DNA of 64,000 bases from the NCBI GenBank assembly GCA_015501585.1, contig JADNRY010000213.1, forward strand, positions 41,006 through 105,005. The letters run 5' to 3'. Under the pieces are notes generated by a model that saw only the letters and a program-made list of their open reading frames with translations, was not told the DNA's origin and ran no database searches. Within the stretch, counting starts at the first letter, position 1. Each line of letters begins with the position of its first letter. The DNA is from Rhodocollybia butyracea. Lineage: Eukaryota > Basidiomycota > Agaricomycetes > Agaricales > Omphalotaceae. A program made the position numbers and the translations under genes. Shown in pieces: positions 28,961 through 42,700 of the stretch.

Positions 28961-30370
28961 GGATAAATGAGCTATCCATTGCACGCAGTGAGTATGTTGT
29001 TAGAATGGCCTCTAACTGTCCTTTCTGAATATAGACTCTTTCTAGGCACTGTTAAGAGCTCATGTTGTTTGATGTCGCCCTGTCCTGCATCCTTCATAAG
29101 GCGAGATTATGGCCCTCCATTGGGACCTGGCCGCAGACACGTGCATCCAGGCAACATGGTCCTCGAAATCAAAATGTAGCATACTGAAGGCTCGGAATGA
29201 CCAAATGCATGTTTTTGTCAACCTGGAGCTCACCAGGGGGTGCGACTGCGGTGTGGATGTGGAGGTGCCGCTGGAGGACAGGGTAAAGACGTTGTCAGAT
29301 ATTGGTCAGTGGGTCTGGGTTCGTTACTATCCTTTGTGAGTTTGGTGCTTCAAGGGCATTTCACATATTTGACTTCTTTTTTTTAGTGATGCACGGGACT
29401 TGGTCCTCTTTTCAACTTAAGTCTACAGGGGATGTATCCGAGCACGGTGAATACTATTCGGCTTGCTGCTCTATCATTTATCTCATCTTCATCCTCAGCC
29501 AATGGACAAGTGGCTCTTCTCTTACTAGGTTCTTCATCTGTTCTCACAGCACTCACCACCACCCCCTCACCCAACTCACCCTGCTTCTCCGTCCTCTTAC
29601 TATGACCCTCCCATACGTTTCCGCTTCCTTCTTTCCCCGTCAGCCAGCCGTATCCCTCGTGGATGTTTATCCCACTGTAAAGTTCTTTTCACTTGTACAA
29701 ACTCTTTGTCTCAAAAATCCCATAAATCTCAAAACTCGCAACCCATCTCATTCGGAAACTCCTCCATCTGGGCCATCCCTTTACCCCCGCTCTCAACGCT
29801 CTCGTCAAAGCATCCGCTGCGCAATCATCTCTCCTGTTGATGAGCTATTGTACGCGGATGCAACAGAGGGCAGGGAGATGTGGAAAAGGAGCGGCGGAAA
29901 GTCCTCATAGGACAGGGAGCGGAGAATGAGAATGATCTGTATGCCAATATTCCGGGGATGTGACAGGTTAGTTGCTTTACGGTTCTCGTTTTTGCATCTC
30001 AACTATTTTTTCTTATAAACCCAGATATCAACATTCCTTCAACCCCTCCTCGACACAACCTTCCTCATGCTCATCCAGACGCCGCCTGCATATCGGCTCC
30101 TCAGGAAGTTCAGAGCGTATGTGGACGGTGAGATCTGATGGGTGGAGGAGACAGGGGGGATGCGTGGGGCATCGGAAGTGTTTGTTAGGGCGCAGGCAAA
30201 AGTTTTGAAGGAAGCAAGAGAGGTGAAGGAGGGGAAAGAGGTAAAAGAGGTACTGGATTGGAGGCAGCGGAGGAGGATGCTGCAGGAGCAGTCATGGGTG
30301 ATTGGAAGTATTAGTTGGAGGAGTTTGTGTTTTAAGGTGTTGTTGTTCACTACGTTCAACTGGATATAGT
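28961..30370 (+). other. Weak coding signal, unrecognised
   Basis: A plus-strand frame at 29,109-29,339 (LELTRGCDCGVDVEVPLEDR, ending GQWVWVRYYPL) looks protein-like, with GTGAGT at 29,336 as a possible splice donor and TTTTTTTAG at about 29,387 as acceptor. From 29,520 to 30,250 the DNA is richer in GC and Pro/Ser codons. No domain could be named and no start fixed; it may be a decayed host gene. Confidence 0.25.
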
Positions 30371-33280
30371 GTTTGGTAGTAATAGATGCGACAAATGGCT
30401 AGGAGTTGTTATTACAGCTTGACTATAATCTTTTGCCTTTTGTTCATGTGACTACTGTTGCTTCAATGTGACAGACACTCGTATTGAAGCTTTCTTCTAC
30501 ACATTTACTATTAGTACTCCATGTTGCATTTTTACTTCGCGCTTTGACCATTCTACTACACCATAATGGAGCAATCCCTGCAGCTTCTTTCGACAATGGT
30601 CAAACTGTGATGAACTCCTAGGAGGAGATGCTCACCCTCATGCATAGTATACATTCCATGATGTGCACACGCGAGGAGCGTGAAGCTAACATACTTGGAT
30701 TGCGCACATCCAGCTCCAGCGTCAGCTAACAGGCAACGTTCAAGTGGATACCTCATCTGTTGCTCACATTCCATCTGAGAACTTGTCCAATAATTATTAA
30801 AAGTGTGTTGGATAATGCCATGATGGCATCATCGGCGCAGCAACCCACGCACATGTGAACATTTCATATAACTCCAGTGCTAGCACTTCTTCCATGTTGA
30901 AATAATGAGTGTGTCTCAAGTATGTCTAGGACAGCCAGTCCAGTGTGCTCCCGTAAACTGCTTTAATTGATCAGCTATTGATTTGTGGAGGACCACTCCA
31001 GAGTCCAATCACAATATTGATGAGAATTACATCTGGAACTCGCTTTCGGCAACCTAGTAGCCCACCTACTAGGCAGTACCGCCTAAAGCTCTAGTAAGCC
31101 GATGCCAACAGTTATACTAGAAATACAAGTCAGAATATTGAAGACCCATGGGGAGAGTATAAGACACACCTAGCGAAAACCTCAGAGCATCTCTATCTTT
31201 GAGGCTATTGCATTCCGCTTGATGCCTCTCCAGTGGTAGAAATAGCTGGCAAATGAGGGCTCGAGAGATGAGGGAACAGTGTCAGGAGAAAGAAACGCAA
31301 AGATGAGAAAAACCCGTGAGACTAAACTGTATAGTTGTCACGAGATTGTGAAGTGCCGGCCGCTTGACTTGTCGTTTTTAATTTTTTGTGTTCCGCCGAG
31401 TTCTCGAACAAAGGTTTATCACTTGAAATTATCACTGAAAATGTTGGCAATGTGAGGCTAAAGCTCAAGGGCTTGTAATAGGTTAATTCCTGGTGCTGGT
31501 ACAGCCCATATCAGCAATGTATAACTTGGTATAACTTGGTATAATCAGGTATAATGATTATACTGCGAGTATGATTGATCAAAATCTTGGCAAGTATGAT
31601 GGGGTATGTATAGGCGTTTTGATTACACCGGGTATGCAATTATACCGTTTACATTTGTGTGAACTTGCTGATGATCTCAGACAAATTCTAACCGCCAACT
31701 TGGATATTCACCTCATAATTTCAGGGTAATTGTATTCACTGATTCCAGGGTCTCTTCCCGCAGCGGCAGGTATAAACTTTACTGTTTCGCTCAGACACCA
31801 CACCCATCGCAGGGTTGTGGGGCGCTCTCCGCAATGTACTTAAACCCCCAAGGTTCACCAAGTTTAACTTATCTTTTTTTTGCCTCTTTTTTTGCCTATC
31901 CTCCAACTTCCCAGGCTCCATTTCAATGACTCGTCACTCTATAGTATATACATAGAAGTCATCTTGCTTCCTATCACTTAGCGGCGCTAGCACATATCTT
32001 CGATTGTATCCTACAGTTTTACTGTAGCTTACTGTCCCTCGAGTTTTTACTTCATAAGTACATATGGTACATACAACTTAAGTAGCTGCAATAAGATCAT
32101 TTTTCTTCCTTCATAATTTTGTGCCCATTAAGCAATTAGAATTGAGGTTTTTAATTCCTGAGGGACAGAAGCTCAATGGTGATTAGTCTTTTGATTTGCC
32201 TGAAACGGAAGGACCCTACAATTCAGGATAAACCTTCGAAAGTACATCTCAGATTTATGGATATATAGGCCTACACTGATTCGGAAACACATTTCATAAC
32301 ATACTGTGTAGCTCTAGGTAGTGAGGGGGTTAGCTAGTTGCACTAGGCCACTACACAGTGCCTGTACAAGTTCCAGATGTAACCACAGATGACTCTCACG
32401 GACAGAAATAAACTCTCTACAGGCTCTACTTAACAGGCAGGTGAGATCTTACAGTACCATAAACCAAAAATCTTTAGGTATCACTGGGAGTCTGAGAGCT
32501 CAACTCAATCTCCATTTGGATCTGATTTCTTTTTGGCACAGCAGCGAACTGAGATACATCACCTTTAAATTGAAAATATTTCCTGGCACTGGTATCTGAA
32601 CTGTTAAGTTTGTGATGAATGACAAGACCAGCTGGAGCTGTTAGAGAGTGACCTAGCGCCTTAACCCACTAAAGGTCAATTACCAATTCAGGTGATTTAT
32701 CATCCTGGTCCAGAGAGGAGCCCCTATCGACTCTCTCTCTGTATCAGGTATGTTGAACTAATAATTACTATTCATTTGTATTCTATGAACTTATCTATTG
32801 ACTCTCTCTCTGTACCAGTACCAGTACCAGAATAAACTCTATCTTAACCTTAACAGGTTATGGGCCCCGTTGCTAGTCCTATAGTAGCCACATAGCGCTT
32901 GCAGCTGACCGGAAATACAGCACTGCCACATACCGGTCCGTCAAGATCCGTATGCGGGCGCCTCATTTCTTTTACTTTCTTTTTTTGTGGAATGTTTGCC
33001 TAGATGCCAACGACTTTCGTCCTCATGGCACCATCCGGCGGACTCACATTGTCGTCCCCATCCGGCCGTTAAGCTTGCAAGGTACGAGACCAAGCGACTT
33101 TTTTTAAAATTTCAACCACCCGAGGGAATGTGTTACACACTCGCCAGGTAGGCGGTGTGTGGGACTCCGGGCAGGCTTTCTCCTTCCAACCGCTCTCCTG
33201 TTTTTTTGTTAGTAAATAAGTCATAATTGCATCTACCTTACATAAACCCCCGCCGCCCTTGTGCCTGCCCGTTTACACCA
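30371..33280. other. No supported gene (2.9 kb)
   Basis: AT-rich. Short direct repeats TATAACTTGG/TATAATCAGG at 31,517-31,556; CTATYGACTCTCTCTCTGTA appears twice (32,726-32,746 and 32,795-32,813). No ORF above 72 codons with a plausible motif. Confidence 0.5.
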
Positions 33281-34802
33281 CTAAAACCCCGGGCCTGGCC
33301 AGTAAGATTTGGTCAGGACTAAGATCCTCTCGGACTATGTGTGTCCAAGTTGATCTCACTATGCCTTTGGATAGTTTCCGCCAGCCAAATTTGCTTGATG
33401 TGAGGAGGGTGTCGAGCTGGTATTAGCTTTCCAGTGTTTGACGCCATCTGTTTTCGATTTCTCATTTTGATGGGGGAGTTTCCCCATTTATGACCCTTTT
33501 GTTCCTCATTTTCCAGATTAGATAGGCACTTTCTGATACCAGGATTCGGTATAAGCGGGACTCGCCAGGCAGGGTCTTCCCATCTGCATTGTAAAGGTTC
33601 ATTGTGCCGCAGCCCATCATTATTCCAAAGGTGGGCTCTATCCACTCAGTGGTTCATTTTTCCCATGCATTTTGTGCCAGATCCCATATTTCCTTCTGGC
33701 CTGAGCAGGAACATTTGAATAGGATGTGTTCTAGTGTTTCCGGAACTTGGCAGGTATTGCATTGCCCCCTATGTTCGAAGTTTGGGACATTATCCCAGAA
33801 GTCTCCCACCTTATAAGCGTTGTGGATGACCATCCATAAGAAGTACTGGAATTTTTTACTAAAGTCTTTGTGCCGGATTGACTTCCACAGGGCCTCTTCA
33901 GATGGAGTGGCCCCACATATGTCTACTGCACAAGCTTGGGCTCTGCCTAGGTTTATTCTTGTAGCCCGGCGGTCCATGCACTCTCGGTAAGTTTTTGTTT
34001 GCATTTTCTTTCTTCAGATGGCCTTATATGCCAGGGACTGTGTTACCTTTGACAGTTTTACTCCAGTCAGTTTAAGGTTTGGTTTGATGGATAAGTCAAT
34101 CTGGTCTTGAGTTAGTTTTTCCTGTCCTTGGTTTGCTAGCTTGTCAGCTTTTTCATTTCCCTCTATGCTGGCATGTCCTTTCACCCATACTAGCTTTGTT
34201 GTAGCTTTTTGTTCTCTCAGTTTTGCCACTGTTGCCCGGATTTCAGTTGTATTTGAAACTCCAATAAAATCTCTGTCTTCCCACTGCTGTAAGTGTTTTG
34301 TCAGACCTTGCACGTACGTCCGGGAGTCACTATGGATGGATATATCAACATCCTTGGGCGCATCCCATACACATTCCTTTATAGCAATGACCTCACCAGT
34401 CTGGTTTGTTTGTTTGAATTCTCCTGGAATTTTGATGGCTTGATTTTGTGAGTTGTCACTTTCGCAGTATATTCCAGACCCTGTTGTAGGGCCCTCATCT
34501 CCATTATTTTTGTAGGACCCGTCTGTGTAGAATTTTAGTTCATCTAGTCCATCAGCATCCCACTTGTTTGTGGGTATATTATCGCTATGGTCCCCATTTG
34601 TGAAAATTTGGAATGTATCGGCAAGGGTCCCCTTGGTTGTTATTCTCCAGTCAAAGTAGTCTGCATGTTTAGACCCAGTTGCCGGTAAGTCGTTAGGTTC
34701 AAAATCTTCTGGTAATCTGGACATTGGATTCCACTTTTCAAGTTGGTGGTAGTTTTGATAGAAGTTCGTTTGCCTTTCACATGCATTTGTATGGGCAGGC
34801 AC
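33281..34802 (-). pseudogene. 3' end of a non-LTR retrotransposon (LINE) ORF2: RNase H and zinc knuckle
   Basis: Minus strand. From 34,802 an open frame of 262 codons contains a type I RNase H domain: FYTDGSYKNN (first Asp), GEVIAIKECV (Glu), SIHSDSRTYVQGL (Asp) and GNEKADKLAN (last Asp), preceded by WVKGHA. After a frame change the next segment (34,004-33,654) has the LINE C-terminal zinc motif CX2CX7HX4C (CNTCQVPETLEHILFKC) with HKDFSKKFQYFLWMVIHNAYK before it. A last frame runs to a TAG at 33,281. The RT and endonuclease are missing, so this is a 5'-truncated, frameshifted copy, as is usual for LINEs. Tad1-like affinity is my guess. Confidence 0.8.
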
Positions 34803-34962
34803 AGTCTACCAACCTCAGTGATGCATAACCGGCACAGCGGCAGTTCCGTTGGCCAGTGTGTCTTGCAGTCCTGGATAGCCTTGCAATGGTCTCTGTTTCG
34901 CCCACTGTTTTAACCCAATGCTTGTCGCTATTTGGGAATTTACGTGTAAGTATGCGAAAGGT

Positions 34963-35019
34963 GCTCCCTTACATATTGATAGTCTGGTTAGTAACCAGAC
35001 TATTGATATGTAAGGGAGC
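34963..35019. repeat. 57-bp near-perfect palindrome
   Basis: Arms of 28 bp (GCTCCCTTACATATTGATAG...) flank a single central G at 34,991. Only two adjacent positions (34,977-34,978) fail to pair, and both would be G-U wobbles in RNA. It lies just upstream of the LINE fragment. Confidence 0.9.
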
Positions 35020-35096
35020 GAGGGCAGGTTGTCAGAGATTCCCCGAGGGAAAGTCTTGTAAAATTGGATGTACGTGCGCGCCTGCTTCAGGTTCAA

Positions 35097-37167
35097 GACT
35101 GTAGTGCTAACATGGGTAACTAAGCTTAAACAACTCTTAGAACTAAGTCAAGAGAAGCCTAGTTGGGTGTACAAGTGTACGAGGGAACCAGATGTGTATG
35201 TCCAAATCAATTAACCAAAAACCAAAACCAATACAACAAAACTAAGATTCTCCTAGGCAAACTCTGGCTCTAGCTAGAATAGAAATCTTGAGGTTTCTGT
35301 AATGATACCAGAACTGTCAACATGGTCATCCCCGGGAGTTGTTTTCAAAGTTGGTTTTTTCTACAATGAGATATTGCAGTAGTTACCCTAATATTCCTAA
35401 TAAAAGAAGATCTGTCTCAAGATCTACTGCCGGAATGGCAAGGATGTCCAGCCCAGGAGTGAACCGGGGCTATGTCTTGGCCGAGCCAGCCATTCTTGCT
35501 GACCATGAAAGCAAATTTTCATGCACAAAGTACTTCCAGACATACATGAGGCATCAATTCGCGTTCAGGAGTATCCAGTGCCATGAATAGCAAGCTGCAT
35601 CCTTCTTGTTGTAGAGGCAGACATCTCACATAGTCTTACATGCGTAATGCACATTGGAAGTTGTCAACAACCCTGGGCAAACTATGGCACTAGCTGCTGT
35701 GACGCGGTAAAGTCCTCGACCAAACTCTGGGCCAAGCTACAATATTGTGAGTGAACAAGTTAATCACTAGGAACTTGTACCACAATCTTAGTGGCTCATC
35801 TAACTTCGTGAAGAAGTCAACTAAGGAACCCTCACTCTGGAGCCAAATAATCCCTTACTAGAAACCGTCCCCTCTAAGGAAGCAACTAGATTTGAGTTGA
35901 TCTGGAGTTCGAGAGAACTCTACACACTTAAATTTGATCAAGATATAAATGGGCTTTGTGAAGTGCGTGAAGTTAGATTACTTTCTAAAGATTACCAAGT
36001 CAGGAGGCATCATGCTACTGATCCCATGGGGATGTTCTACGGAGCACTGGTCTTAGCAGTCAAGTTGAGGGCATGAAACTTGTTTTATTGAATAAATATG
36101 TCTGGCTTATATACTGAGTAGAGAGAGTTTAATACAAAAAATAGATGAAACAGATATGGATAGAGATGGAAAGAGAGTGGAACAGAGGAATCTGGCTCAG
36201 AAAGGAAACTCCAGCCTATATATGGTACACACAATAAAGAAATAGTCCATTCTTGGATATATATCAGAGGTAAAATATGATTTCGTGAGGATTAACATAG
36301 TTTTAAAGTGTTTTGATCTAAGCGAGGTTTCTCCGATTACTCCACAATTCTCCGGGGTCAGGAGTACCTTTACGCTGCATGATCACTTGCTGCCCGGTTT
36401 CCCTTGGGTGAGTTTGATTCTACTCCTCAGATAGTTCTACCCATCCTCAGTGTAGTTAACATTCTCTCGAGAAGCCTGTTGTCTAGCTTTCCAACAACAC
36501 CACTTATGATAGTCTTGAGCAACTGTGCTGAGTATGTACAAGTGATTCCCGATAGTTGGCTTTAACAGATAAGACCTCCTGTGTATGATTTCTAAGATCA
36601 AATGTTTTGATTTGCCAAGGCTATCCCGGTGCGTAGCTTTCCATTGAATCGCTAAGCATGTTTCTACTGCTTTCACCATTACAACCAGTGCCGTGAGTAG
36701 ACCTCTACAGTTTCCTGGTCCAATGTTATGGACTGTAAAGTCCTCATCTTAACATAGCTCATTGGAGGTCTTAGTGCAAGGGATGCCTTCCCTCATAATT
36801 CCTTCCCTCAAGTAACGGGTTGGCTTAGTACTTATCCCGCTTTGAGATGTCCTGTAGTTTAGAGAGTATACACTCTTGGGTATAACTAGATTGACAATCT
36901 AGCGTTAACATCTCCAGGCAGCCCAGGTATCCTCGCTAGCTTGGCTCTAGGCTATGCTTGTGGGCGTACCTTCACGGCTCGCTGAGTATTATTGTTAAGT
37001 TCTTTGCCTCGGCAACAGCTATCACACTTGGGCTCTGTATAGCTCTCTTATTGCATTGTATAACGTGTACAAAATGTCAAAATGTATGGTTACATGCCTT
37101 AGGCCGATTTTAGGCCTAATATTGCACAGACAGCGTGTTTCTTTACCATTGTTTCTTTTACTTTCTA
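35097..37167. other. No supported gene (2.1 kb)
   Basis: Only short, motif-free ORFs. No terminal repeats noticed. The last part is presumably 5' flank of the helicase gene. Confidence 0.5.
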
Positions 37168-37644
37168 ATGCTACCTTGCGTCTCGTTTACGTCGAACAAA
37201 GGCATAAACACTAGTAAATCTATTGTCACGAAGCTTATTCCTAAATGGAAAGATGGTCTACACAAAATTCAGCTCACTTGCATTCCGAAAATCCTCAACC
37301 TCAAGGATGTATTTGCTATTGAGGCAACTGGCGGCGGAAAATCTGCTCTTTTCGGCATCCCAGTCGTTGTGCACCTCAAAATATCTCAGAAACCAAGCCT
37401 GTAGTACCCTACCTTTGACATTCCCATTTGTTCAAAACCGGTTGGAATTGTAGTAACACCTACAAAAGGTCTGGCAAGTAATATTGTGAGTGTTCTTATG
37501 TTTCTGTTCTGTTTTTTTAACTTAACATGTTCAAATTCAGGTGAAACGACTTGGCATCACTGGGTTTGCCTACATGTCCGAAAATCTCTCTGCCAAGCGA
37601 CGAGTTGGGATCGACATTGTCAAAGAAATCATATCTTGCCAATA
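37168..37644 (+). pseudogene. RecQ-like helicase, N-terminal part, split by a transposon
   Basis: From ATG 37,168 the frame shows the helicase entry region (WKDGLHKIQLTCIPKILN), Walker A as EATGGGKSALF (37,324-37,344 ATGGGKS) and, after an in-frame TAG at 37,402-37,404, motif Ia as IVVTPTKGLASN. A 55-bp intron (37,486-37,540; GTGAGT...TTCAG) keeps the frame into VKRLGITGFAYMSENLSAKR. At 37,640-37,644 the coding sequence meets the CAATA target duplication of the 12.4-kb insertion; it resumes at 50,056. RecQ helicases unwind DNA 3' to 5'; related copies in fungi are often repeated and telomere-linked. This copy is dead: one nonsense codon, one insertion, one later frameshift. Confidence 0.85.
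37640..37644. repeat. Target-site duplication CAATA, left copy
   Basis: CAATA before the left TIR and again after the right TIR (50,056-50,060). Keeping one copy restores the helicase codons (SCQYHIICVNP) without a gap. Confidence 0.9.
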
Positions 37645-37669
37645 CACTACGGGAAGGAAAAACAATTAA

Positions 37670-38215
37670 TTTGATTGTCCAAAACACAATCTAAATGATT
37701 GTCTTGCACTCCTATTGATTGTCTGAATCATTCTTAATGACTGTCCACTTCCCTCAAAAAGATTGTCTTATACCTTTAAATTGATTGTTTGAACCAACCT
37801 TAATGATTGTCCAGGTTACTCAAAAATATTGTCTTATACTTTTATATTGATTGCTTGAACCAATCTTATTGATTGTCTGAACTCATCTTAATGATTGCCT
37901 GAACTACTTTCAATGATTGTCCTAACCTTTCAATATGATAGTCTGAACCACTCTATTTGATAGTTCTGAGCTATCTAAATCATTGTCAAAAACACTCCAA
38001 ATGATGGTATGAGACACTCATATTGACTGTTCAGGACAGTCTAAATGATTGTTTTTGGAAATGGGTCACAGTGTCTTCAGACAATCATTAGGATTGTCTA
38101 TCAATCAATCTGAGTGCTTATAACAGTCATTTGGACTGTCTTGGGCACTCTTTTTAAGTGTCTTGGACAAGCATTCTGAGTCAGTATAACAATCATTTAG
38201 AGGGTCTTACGCCAT
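37670..38215. repeat. Left ATGATTGTC subterminal array
   Basis: About 540 bp built of roughly twenty variants of AATGATTGTC/TTGATTGTCTGAAC, first mostly direct, then with inverted copies (GACAATCATT) from about 38,090. Spacing is irregular. Confidence 0.88.
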
Positions 38216-39709
38216 CACTTCGATGGGTTTCAAGTGCTTTCGAAGGGCCATGGATATTAGTAAAAGTATATTTACTACAGATACTACTAAAGAGATCAAC
38301 TGCATGAACAGAAACTTACGCTTGCTTGCACTTGAACATTACGCTCAATTGAGGCTACCACATAAAAAACTAATCAATGGTCTCCGAAGCCAAGCAAGAA
38401 CGTACATACGTTCATGATTGGACGTACAAGAACAAGAGAAATACGGTGAGAACGATTACCATAGGCAAAGCGAAAATAACTTATCATGACATCGTACCCA
38501 ATCATCACAAGGTATAGAATGAAGATGCTAAGAGACAACCTCACATATAGGTACTGAGTAGGAGGATTGAACAAAGAGATATGCAAAACTTACCACTTGA
38601 AGAACAGATGGCGCGAACTGTAAGAACAGGCGCCTCTGTAAGCTAGAACCGAGGGTTAGAGAGCGTTCCTACTACCTTCCATGCGGGGGAAGAACGTGCC
38701 TCAAATTGGGTTGGTGATCAAGGATGATCCTTGAATGATGCTAGGAGAACTAATAAGCGCACACACAACCAGTTCAGTTCGAACTGGCAAGCGTAGCGAA
38801 CCATGAATCGTTCAGAAGGGATTTACCAAACGTAAGTGGAGAGAATGGGCTGTGGAGGTTTTCATAACGGCGTGGGGTCCGGCGTGGCCACTGGTGAGAA
38901 TAAGAAAGTTAGGATTAGCGGCAAAATTGATAGTGCGGCAAATACTGTCATTGGAATGGTAGCCGGATAGGCATTAGCTGAGGACGGAGACAATGTAAGA
39001 GACTGGGGGACGGGCCTTACTACCCGAAAGCCAAGAAGCGAGGTCAAGGCCTTGCGCATAGGAGGAGGTTTGGCTCTCGGGGCTTATGCGCGCATGCATC
39101 GTTGTCGAGGTAAGAACGTATCAGGTCTCCTGGAGAGGCCGGGCGTTGAACTGAGGGACCAGGGGTGGCGATCGGGGGGAGGACAATCCATAACCTGTGA
39201 CTCAAGCGGCCTACGATGCTTTCACTGGCGGCTGGCACTATGTCAAGACTATCCAGCCGCCAGCAACGTTAACCAGAGGAGTGAAGGGAACGGGAGAGGC
39301 AGAGACAAAAGAGGAGGGTTTAAGACGAAACACGCACCCCTTAGACTCTGGGAGGGCATTCCCGGAGGAGCGTCCGCGTTTTCAATCTTGAAAACAACGT
39401 TTCTGTTGCAGATGTGGAAGCCAGGTTCCTTGCCCAGGGGACTATGTTGACGAAAGAGATGCATGATCTCCAATGCTGCCCTGCAGATGTGGATGTGAAG
39501 GTAAACGGAGGGGCATATGGCTGGAGAGGTAGATATAGGGCGTTCGAGGCTTGGCTAGGAAAAATCGAACGAAGGGAAGAGGGGAATTGCGAGTGCAAAT
39601 GCTGGTGGAGCAATGCCGCCGGTAGCGTGTTCAAACTGTTGTACCGTGCAGAGGAGTATGCTGTGCACAACGGTCATTGCGCTGATGAGAGAACAGCCGG
39701 TTCAGTTGT
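38216..39709. other. Interior of the 12.4-kb element, no recognised gene
   Basis: Small ORFs: 38,223-38,417 plus (MGFKCFRRAMDISKSIFTTD) and GC-richer 39,052-39,730 plus, with segments such as CCPADVDVKVNGGAYGWRGR. I recognise none. The GC-richer part ends exactly at the start of the giant inverted repeat, so that repeat may have landed in it. Confidence 0.4.
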
Positions 39710-42700
39710 AACATATAAATACTCCCAGTAGTTACTCTGGGGAATAATTTACTAAGGCCAGTACTACTGGTTGGGGAATAAAAATATCAACTCGGTAGTC
39801 AGCTGGTACGCATTTGATAAGGTCATGTGACTCGTCGATTGCAGATTTGGGTGGCTGCACGAAAATGGGTGGTTTACAGGCCAAATATGGATATTTCTGG
39901 GATGGTAGCTAGCCCAAAAAAGACTATATATAATGTATTAATATTTGAGCACTACTCCGAGGTGGATTAGGCACCATAAGGGGATGGATTGCATCAAAAA
40001 ATCTAGATGACGTTCGGTCAAAGCTGGCTGAGCATTACCAAATTGGGTAATGCCATCAAAACAGTAAAAGCGGCCTAAAAGCCTGCTTGTACATGGATAT
40101 TCTGCCCTGTAAGAGTGCAGATAGGATCTTTATATATATAAGAGGTCCCTGAAGCGAGATTACAGCGATAGCTGCGGTCAAAGCTGTTTTATTACCATAT
40201 TTAGAATGCCAGCAAAGCGGCCTAAAAGCTTGTTTATGCTTGGGTATTCTACCTAATAGCAGTCTACACAGTGTTTATAGATGTACAGTAGGTACCTAAA
40301 GCAAAATTGAAGCAGCTATATGGTGTAATAGTAGCACTGCTTCGATGTTTGGGTCTGTGGCTGTGCTGTGAAAAATCGAAATAAAAGTAGGGATGTTCAA
40401 TATACTAGTGGTGCAAGCATGGTTTCTACATAGTAGATATATACCTGAAGCGAAATTAGAGCATTCTATGGCGAGAATAAGCTGTAATTGCCAGCTCTAG
40501 GCCGGAGGAGGTCAAAGCTGTATGACCAAATAGGGAAATATATGCATTACATACAGGTGGTGTTGAGTCGAAGTTGGGCTCATTAATGGCATGGCCTCTC
40601 AAGGTTTGAGGTCAGGAGTACATATCTGAGTAGTGTAGTATACTAGCTACACCCACCAGGTGTTATATTTGGCAATATGTGGGCAGGAGGATGTACATGG
40701 AGTGATCAATGGTGAGTAACCATCAAAATTCGCTTTTTTGAGGAATTAAATACTAATAATGCGTGTCTATGCGCAGGTAGGACCTCAAAGCTCGGTAGGT
40801 ATACTCGCCTACATAGTATACACTCGATCCGCGTCCAAGAACCATTTATATGGCACTAGAGGCGATGGTATACACTGATCTTTATTGATTTTGCCTCAAA
40901 ACTCGATTTTTTGAGGAATTAGCATGGAATATTGGGGCCTTGAGAGTAGCCAGGGAGCTTAAACGTCGTAAATAGACTGCACTACATGGTAGTAGTCTTT
41001 GCCATATGCAAGAACGATTTATACAGCACCTGAAGCGACAGTATACCCTGATCTGTGTGGAATGTGCCAAAAAATGCGATTTTGAGGAAATAAAACATGA
41101 ATAGGGTGTGCTGTAGGTCTCAGACAGTGCTAAAAACTTGGATATCATGTATTCGAATCATATAGAGGCCCTCCAGCGCAAAAATTCCGAGTCTGTACAT
41201 CTCAATGTCATGATCTGAACTTTGAGTCAAGTTGAGATATCCTAGTGTGCACTTAATAACCTATCCTGCCATCAAGATACCCAGATGTAGAAATAACACT
41301 TTGAAGTCATCTAGTATGATCCGAAGACATGATCCCCAAGTTTCTGGTGCTGTCTGAGACCTACAGCACACCCTATTCATGTTTTATTTCCTCAAAATCG
41401 CATTTTTTGGCACATTCCACACAGATCAGGGTATACTGTCGCTTCAGGTGCTGTATAAATCGTTCTTGCATATGGCAAAGACTACTACTATGTAGTGCAG
41501 TCTATATACGACGTTTAAGCTCCCTGGCTACTCTCAAGGCCCCAATATTCCATGCTAATTCCTCAAAAAATCGAGTTTTGAGGCAAAATCAATAAAGATC
41601 AGTGTATACCATCGCCTCTAGTGCCATATAAATGGTTCTTGGACGCGGATCGAGTGTATACTATGTAGGCGAGTATACCTACCGAGCTTTGAGGTCCTAC
41701 CTGCGCATAGACACGCATTATTAGTATTTAATTCCTCAAAAAAGCGAATTTTGATGGTTACTCACCATTGATCACTCCATGTACATCCTCCTGCCCACAT
41801 ATTGCCAAATATAACACCTGGTGGGTGTAGCTAGTATACTACACTACTCAGATATGTACTCCTGACCTCAAACCTTGAGAGGCCATGCCATTAATGAGCC
41901 CAACTTCGACTCAACACCACCTGTATGTAATGCATATATTTCCCTATTTGGTCATACAGCTTTGACCTCCTCCGGCCTAGAGCTGGCAATTACAGCTTAT
42001 TCTCGCCATAGAATGCTCTAATTTCGCTTCAGGTATATATCTACTATGTAGAAACCATGCTTGCACCACTAGTATATTGAACATCCCTACTTTTATTTCG
42101 ATTTTTCACAGCACAGCCACAGACCCAAACATCGAAGCAGTGCTACTATTACACCATATAGCTGCTTCAATTTTGCTTTAGGTACCTACTGTACATCTAT
42201 AAACACTGTGTAGACTGCTATTAGGTAGAATACCCAAGCATAAACAAGCTTTTAGGCCGCTTTGCTGGCATTCTAAATATGGTAATAAAACAGCTTTGAC
42301 CGCAGCTATCGCTGTAATCTCGCTTCAGGGACCTCTTATATATATAAAGATCCTATCTGCACTCTTACAGGGCAGAATATCCATGTACAAGCAGGCTTTT
42401 AGGCCGCTTTTACTGTTTTGATGGCATTACCCAATTTGGTAATGCTCAGCCAGCTTTGACCGAACGTCATCTAGATTTTTTGATGCAATCCATCCCCTTA
42501 TGGTGCCTAATCCACCTCGGAGTAGTGCTCAAATATTAATACATTATATATAGTCTTTTTTGGGCTAGCTACCATCCCAGAAATATCCATATTTGGCCTG
42601 TAAACCACCCATTTTCGTGCAGCCACCCAAATCTGCAATCGACGAGTCACATGACCTTATCAAATGCGTACCAGCTGACTACCGAGTTGATATTTTTATT

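Noticed and set aside
40882..41595. Two identical 88-codon ORFs in opposite orientation
   Set aside because: They are the same sequence mirrored in both arms of the giant inverted repeat; no start context or motif.
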